This document shows, piece by piece, positions 14,117 to 14,280 of a stretch of DNA of 14,280 nt. Each line of letters begins with the position of its first letter. The stretch's first letter is position 1. Where the stretch lies: assembly GCF_000173615.1 (NCBI RefSeq), contig NZ_ABZS01000016.1:1-14280 (forward strand), in the 5' to 3' direction. The position numbers and the translations under genes were made by a program. The notes under the pieces are model-generated. The model worked only from the letters and a program-made list of their open reading frames with translations. It was not told the origin of the DNA and did not search any database. This DNA is from Sulfurihydrogenibium yellowstonense SS-5 (GTDB lineage: Bacteria > Aquificota > Aquificia > Aquificales > Hydrogenothermaceae).

Positions 14117-14280
14117 AAATAAATTTAAGTCAATGAGAAAATAGAATCAATTAGAATTTGACTGTTTGAACCTTTCAATTGTAGAGACAAGTTTTGAATT
14201 TGAAAGTAGAGTGTTTAAGATTTTATTTTTGTTTTTTACTTCTGAGATTATAAATAAAGAAAAACTAAAAATACCAATAG
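14117..14280. other. Right edge: AT-rich, no confident gene
   Basis: On the minus strand a frame is open from the window edge to a TGA at 14147-14149 (about 43 codons, ending TIERFKQSNSN), which could be the 3' end of a gene lying to the right. A plus-strand frame across the same bases is also open, from after a TAG near 14142 to the edge. Neither shows a recognisable motif, so no gene is called. Confidence 0.3.

Noticed and set aside
14170..14200. CRISPR-repeat-like start GTTTGAACCTTTCAATTG
   Set aside because: It occurs once only; no second copy or spacer-like periodicity exists in the window.
14147..14280. Partial minus-strand gene entering from the right edge
   Set aside because: It is only 43 codons, and a plus-strand frame through the same bases is equally open; no motif separates signal from chance.

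Overview
The window is AT-rich (by eye about two thirds A+T) and gene-dense, with many GTG/TTG starts and short or overlapping gene junctions. The gene set is a Gram-negative envelope (Omp85 protein, TatB/TatC), a DHH-CBS-polyA-polymerase fusion, a cytosolic sulfite-oxidase-like molybdoenzyme with a small ferredoxin, and several c-di-GMP proteins. Together with the base composition this suggests a thermophilic, sulfur-metabolising member of the Aquificota, possibly Hydrogenothermaceae such as Sulfurihydrogenibium. That placement is inference and no taxonomic marker gene is present.

Layout. (1) 1-3642, plus strand: the 3' two thirds of a DHH/DHHA1-CBS-CCA-adding-type nucleotidyltransferase, overlapping an OmpR-type response regulator, which overlaps a membrane histidine kinase. 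(2) 3643-4055: a non-coding gap that holds one copy of a dispersed repeat of about 200 bp. (3) 10244 down to 4056, minus strand: a tightly packed five-gene unit, Omp85/BamA -> TatB -> TatC -> degenerate EAL-HDOD protein -> diguanylate cyclase with a CZB-like zinc-binding region. (4) 10324-11721, plus strand, divergent from the Omp85 gene: a Fur/PerR-type regulator, a sulfite-oxidase-like molybdopterin protein, a three-cysteine ferredoxin and a previously unlisted 35-residue single-membrane-span peptide. (5) 11739-12646: a complete IS1595-like insertion sequence with 27-bp terminal inverted repeats and an intact transposase. (6) 12660-13037: the C-terminal half of an EAL phosphodiesterase gene whose 5' half is missing, starting at the edge of the IS. 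(7) 13897 down to 13049, minus strand: an NDUFA9-like atypical SDR protein. (8) 13913-14116: a second copy of the dispersed repeat, inverted relative to the first and placed directly upstream of the SDR gene. The last ~165 bases hold at most a doubtful gene end.

How it fits together. The minus-strand unit joins outer-membrane assembly and twin-arginine export to a c-di-GMP signalling pair whose cyclase looks zinc-responsive. The plus-strand unit pairs a metal/peroxide-type regulator with a molybdenum and iron-sulfur redox pair, which suggests regulated sulfur or peroxide-linked redox chemistry. The right part of the window shows genome erosion: an IS beside a decapitated EAL gene, and an old repeat family. 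I see no CRISPR array, tRNA or rRNA gene, or obvious defence system. The least explained items are the two-part dispersed repeat, the conserved-looking small peptide after the ferredoxin, and the envelope/c-di-GMP gene association.
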